DNA of 27,285 bases, taken from NCBI GenBank assembly GCA_003542955.1, contig DPJP01000428.1:32783-60067 (forward strand). The letters are read 5' to 3'. Shown here in pieces: positions 24,845 to 27,285 of the stretch. The DNA is from Armatimonadota bacterium (GTDB lineage: Bacteria; Armatimonadota; Zipacnadia; Zipacnadales; UBA11051). The notes beneath the pieces are model-generated. The model had not been told where the DNA came from. It searched no databases and worked only from the letters and a program-made list of their open reading frames with translations. A program made the position numbers and the translations under genes. Each line of letters opens with the position of its first letter. Positions within the stretch are counted from its first letter, which is position 1.

Positions 24845-26815
24845 TTGGCACTCGATCCGCGGGCGGAACCCACACACAGCGAACCGGACCATCCCGCAGT
24901 CACCATCCGCGCGCTGATCGTCGGGGTGCTCGGCGTCATCGTCGTCGGCATCGGCTTCCCCTATGCCGACCTCATCGTCCAGGGCACACGGCCGGCCAAT
25001 ACGGCCCTGCCCTTCGGCGCGATCTTTGTGTTCTTTCTCCTGGTGGCCCTCATCAACCCCCTCCCCGGGCTCCTGCGCCGGAAGGCCCTGCTCTCGCGCC
25101 CCGAACTGCTCGTGGTCTTCATCATGCTCCTGGTCGCCTCCGCGGTGCCCACCTGGGGCCTCGTCGGCCAGGTGCTGCCGATCATGACGGGGGCCCAGTA
25201 CTACGCAACCCCCTCCAATCGCTGGCAGCAGACCGTCGTCGAGCACCTGCCCGACTGGGCAGTACCGAAGGACCAGGCGGTGGTCGAGGGGTTCTACGAG
25301 GGGTTGGCGCCGGGAGAACCGGTACCGTGGGCCCCCTGGATCGGCCCGCTGCTGGCCTGGGTGGTGCTCATCGCCGGGCTCTACGCGTTCACCCTCGGCG
25401 TCACGCTGCTGTTCCACAGCCAGTGGAACGACCACGAGAAGCTGGTCTACCCGCTGATGCGGCTGCCGATTGAGATGGTCAACGGCGTCGGCGGCAACCG
25501 CCTCGTCCCGACCATCCTGAGCAACAAGCTCATGTGGATCGGCTTCCTGTTCGCCTTCCTGATCACTTCATACGTGGGCGTGCGCCACTACTGGCACTCG
25601 ATCCCGGCTCTGAACCTGCGCACCAACATCGACATCCCGATGCAGAACGAGACAATCCCCATCCGCCTCTGGTTCAACCCCTCGGTCGCGGCGTTCACCT
25701 ACATGATCCATGCGGACCTGGCCTTCAGCCTCTGGTTCTTCTCTCTGTTCACGCAGATCGAGAACCCGCTGATGCGCATGTGGGGGATCGGCCTGGGGAC
25801 CCACGAGATCTACGGCGCCGGAACGCCGGCCATCTCGAACCAGACGATGGGCGCAATGATTGTGCTCGTGCTCTACGGCTGCTATACGGCCCGGCACCGC
25901 ATCAAGGCGGTGTTCAAGGCCGCATTCGACGGCACCCCGTCACCCGATGGTGACGCCGACGCAGCCTCGCCACAGGTGACGGTGGCACTGCTCATCTTCG
26001 GCTTCCTGCTCATGGTTGGGTGGATGCATGTGGCCGGGCTCTCGATTGTCGCTTCGGTCGTGTTCGTCTTCGCCATGTTCGTCACGTTCGTCGCCTTGAC
26101 GCGCGCGACTATCCAGGGCGGCGTACCGGTCTCGCGCGCCGCGTTGATCCCGCAGTCCTTCACCACAACGATGCTGGGCAGCCGCTTCATCGGGCCACAC
26201 GGGCTCGCCACGCTTGCGCTGACATTCGCCTTCGCGGCCGACATCCGTGTCTTCATGATGCCCTTCACCGCGCACGCGAACAAGCTCTGGGCGGAGATCC
26301 AGGGCCACAAGCGCGGCTTTGTGTGGCTGTTCGTGGTCTCCGTGGTCATCTGCGGGTTGCTGGGCACGTGGTTCACCATCCGCGCGGGCTATAACGAGGG
26401 CGCCGTCTGGCTGAGTTCGTGGCTGTTCACGGGCTGTCCGCAGGCGGCCGCACGCTTCGCCGATGAGCACATACAGAACCCGCAGGGGCCCGGCTACTCG
26501 AAGATGGGCTTCCTCGCCGTGGGCGGCGCGGTGATGTGGGGCCTCACTGTTCTGCATTACCAGATACCCAGGTGGCCCCTCCATCCGCTGGGCTTCGCCA
26601 TCGGTCCGACGCAACCGGTGGTGGACCTCTGGTTCTCGATCTTCCTGGGCTGGTTTGCGAAGTGGCTGGTTCTGCGCCTCGGCGGCTACCGCAGCTTCCG
26701 AGTGGGCGTGGCCGTGCTGCTGGGGGTGATCCTGGGGCAGTTCGTCGCGTCCGGGGTATGGGGCATCATTGACGGTATCACCCAGACGACGGACAACATG
26801 ATATATGTGTACTGA
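24845..26815 (+). CDS. DUF6785-type multi-pass membrane protein (OPT-like)
   Basis: A 656-residue integral membrane protein with roughly 12-14 hydrophobic segments. It starts at TTG 24845, with AGGAGG (24831-24836) eight bases upstream; no ATG in the frame offers a better site. The segments NPLPGLLRRKALLSRPEL, EHLPDWAVPKDQAVVEGFYE, PVPWAPWIGPLLAWV and WNDHEKLVYPLMRLPIEMV fit the uncharacterised DUF6785/DUF6784 proteins, which resemble oligopeptide transporters and are common in Planctomycetota and Armatimonadota. It may move a small solute across the membrane. It lies between the second Gfo/Idh gene and a beta-propeller hydrolase-like gene, so a carbohydrate-derived substrate is plausible. 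Function unproven; I recall the family from pattern, not from a search. Confidence 0.8.
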   Translation: MALDPRAEPTHSEPDHPAVTIRALIVGVLGVIVVGIGFPYADLIVQGTRPANTALPFGAIFVFFLLVALINPLPGLLRRKALLSRPELLVVFIMLLVASAVPTWGLVGQVLPIMTGAQYYATPSNRWQQTVVEHLPDWAVPKDQAVVEGFYEGLAPGEPVPWAPWIGPLLAWVVLIAGLYAFTLGVTLLFHSQWNDHEKLVYPLMRLPIEMVNGVGGNRLVPTILSNKLMWIGFLFAFLITSYVGVRHYWHSIPALNLRTNIDIPMQNETIPIRLWFNPSVAAFTYMIHADLAFSLWFFSLFTQIENPLMRMWGIGLGTHEIYGAGTPAISNQTMGAMIVLVLYGCYTARHRIKAVFKAAFDGTPSPDGDADAASPQVTVALLIFGFLLMVGWMHVAGLSIVASVVFVFAMFVTFVALTRATIQGGVPVSRAALIPQSFTTTMLGSRFIGPHGLATLALTFAFAADIRVFMMPFTAHANKLWAEIQGHKRGFVWLFVVSVVICGLLGTWFTIRAGYNEGAVWLSSWLFTGCPQAAARFADEHIQNPQGPGYSKMGFLAVGGAVMWGLTVLHYQIPRWPLHPLGFAIGPTQPVVDLWFSIFLGWFAKWLVLRLGGYRSFRVGVAVLLGVILGQFVASGVWGIIDGITQTTDNMIYVY

Positions 26816-26867
26816 GGCGGACCGGCCTCCATCTCCCTGCCCGCACCCGCAAACCGAGGAAAACCCA

Positions 26868-27285
26868 ATGAGTCAATCCGCGCCCTTCGAACGCTTCATC
26901 CACATCCCCGGCCCCAACCCGATCCTCGTCACCGGCGGGCCCGGCACCTGGGACGAGCACTGGATCGAGGCCTGCGACATCACCAAAGAGCAGGAGACCT
27001 ACTACCTCTACTACCACGGCACGCCGGCGGAGGGCAGCGACTTCACTCCCAAGGGCTACCGCCTCGGCGTCGCCTCCGCGCCGCACCCGCTCGGCCCCTG
27101 GACGAAGTATCCCGACAACCCGGTGCTCGACGCCGGGCCGGAGGGCAGTTGGGATGACCGCTCCGTCGCCTGTGCCTGCATACTCAAGGAGCACGCCGAC
27201 CGCTACTTCCTGCTCTACTCGGGGATATCTCAGGCAGGCGGCGGCTGGAGCATCGGGCTGGCCACGGGGCCGTCGCCCGTCGGGC
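26868..27285 (+). CDS. GH43/GH130-like five-bladed beta-propeller enzyme, 5' part
   Basis: The reading frame opens at ATG 26868, with AGGA about nine bases upstream, and runs open for 139 codons to the window edge, so the C-terminus is missing. The translation shows PNPILVTGGPGTWDEHWIEA, ETYYLYYHG, RLGVASAPHPLGPWTKYPDN, GSWDDRSVACACIL and YFLLYSG. The alternation of repeated Y-x-L-x-Y blade strands with G-P-W-x-K segments is typical of GH43, GH32/68 and GH130 propeller hydrolases or phosphorylases. It begins 52 bases after the DUF6785-type gene and appears to be the next gene of the run. The catalytic residues cannot be assigned from this part, and the exact family is open. Confidence 0.75.
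   Translation, partial: MSQSAPFERFIHIPGPNPILVTGGPGTWDEHWIEACDITKEQETYYLYYHGTPAEGSDFTPKGYRLGVASAPHPLGPWTKYPDNPVLDAGPEGSWDDRSVACACILKEHADRYFLLYSGISQAGGGWSIGLATGPSPVG

Noticed and set aside
1..27285. CRISPR arrays, tRNA, rRNA, phage or insertion sequences
   Set aside because: No regularly spaced repeats, cloverleaf-like segments, transposase or phage proteins were seen on either strand.

Overview
The window is high-GC, protein-dense DNA with 13 supported protein genes (one cut by the right edge) and no rRNA, tRNA, CRISPR array or insertion sequence that I can see. It looks like a chromosomal segment of an uncultured Gram-negative-type bacterium. The pointers are very large secreted multidomain proteins, lipoproteins with cohesin- and dockerin-like modules, a C-terminal FlgD-type Ig module, a membrane protein of the DUF6785 type, and several Gfo/Idh/MocA oxidoreductases next to glycoside hydrolases. 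This mix is typical of Armatimonadota, Planctomycetota or Hydrogenedentota-like metagenome bins; the phylum is an inference and not settled here.

Region 1 (1-3214, minus strand): a membrane-anchored ModA-like periplasmic binding domain fused to TPR repeats, followed one base later by a NapH/NosR-like membrane polyferredoxin. Together they suggest a membrane redox or metal-handling module. An imperfect GGGGACAG-type inverted repeat lies at the far left.

Region 2 (3502-8085, plus strand): one exported protein of about 1530 residues with a GH42-like TIM barrel flanked by two glutamine-amidotransferase-like folds and several beta domains. A stem-loop separates it from the convergent genes of region 3.

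Region 3 (8236-18823, minus strand): three consecutive genes all carrying cohesin-like domains. In transcription order they are a cohesin lipoprotein with Ig-like repeats, a dockerin-Ig-cohesin lipoprotein, and a 2603-residue subtilisin-like protease carrying six PPC repeats, dockerin-like repeats, two cohesin-like domains and a FlgD-Ig tail. This looks like a self-contained surface cohesin/dockerin network built around a protease rather than a cellulase, and it is the most interesting part of the window. A good sigma70-like promoter precedes the first gene, and a strong intrinsic terminator separates the first gene from the second.

Region 4 (19458-27285, plus strand): a tight run of seven genes with gaps of about 11-52 bases: aroA, aroC, a Gfo/Idh oxidoreductase, a SAM methyltransferase, a second Gfo/Idh oxidoreductase, a DUF6785-type multi-pass membrane protein, and the start of a GH43/GH130-like beta-propeller enzyme. 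The last two shikimate-pathway steps are thus joined to what looks like carbohydrate modification and uptake genes. The chorismate synthase has Tyr where the family has a catalytic His (GESYG instead of GESHG).

Start codons were reassigned from upstream ribosome-binding sites. This gives a GTG start for the cohesin lipoprotein and a TTG start for the DUF6785-type protein.
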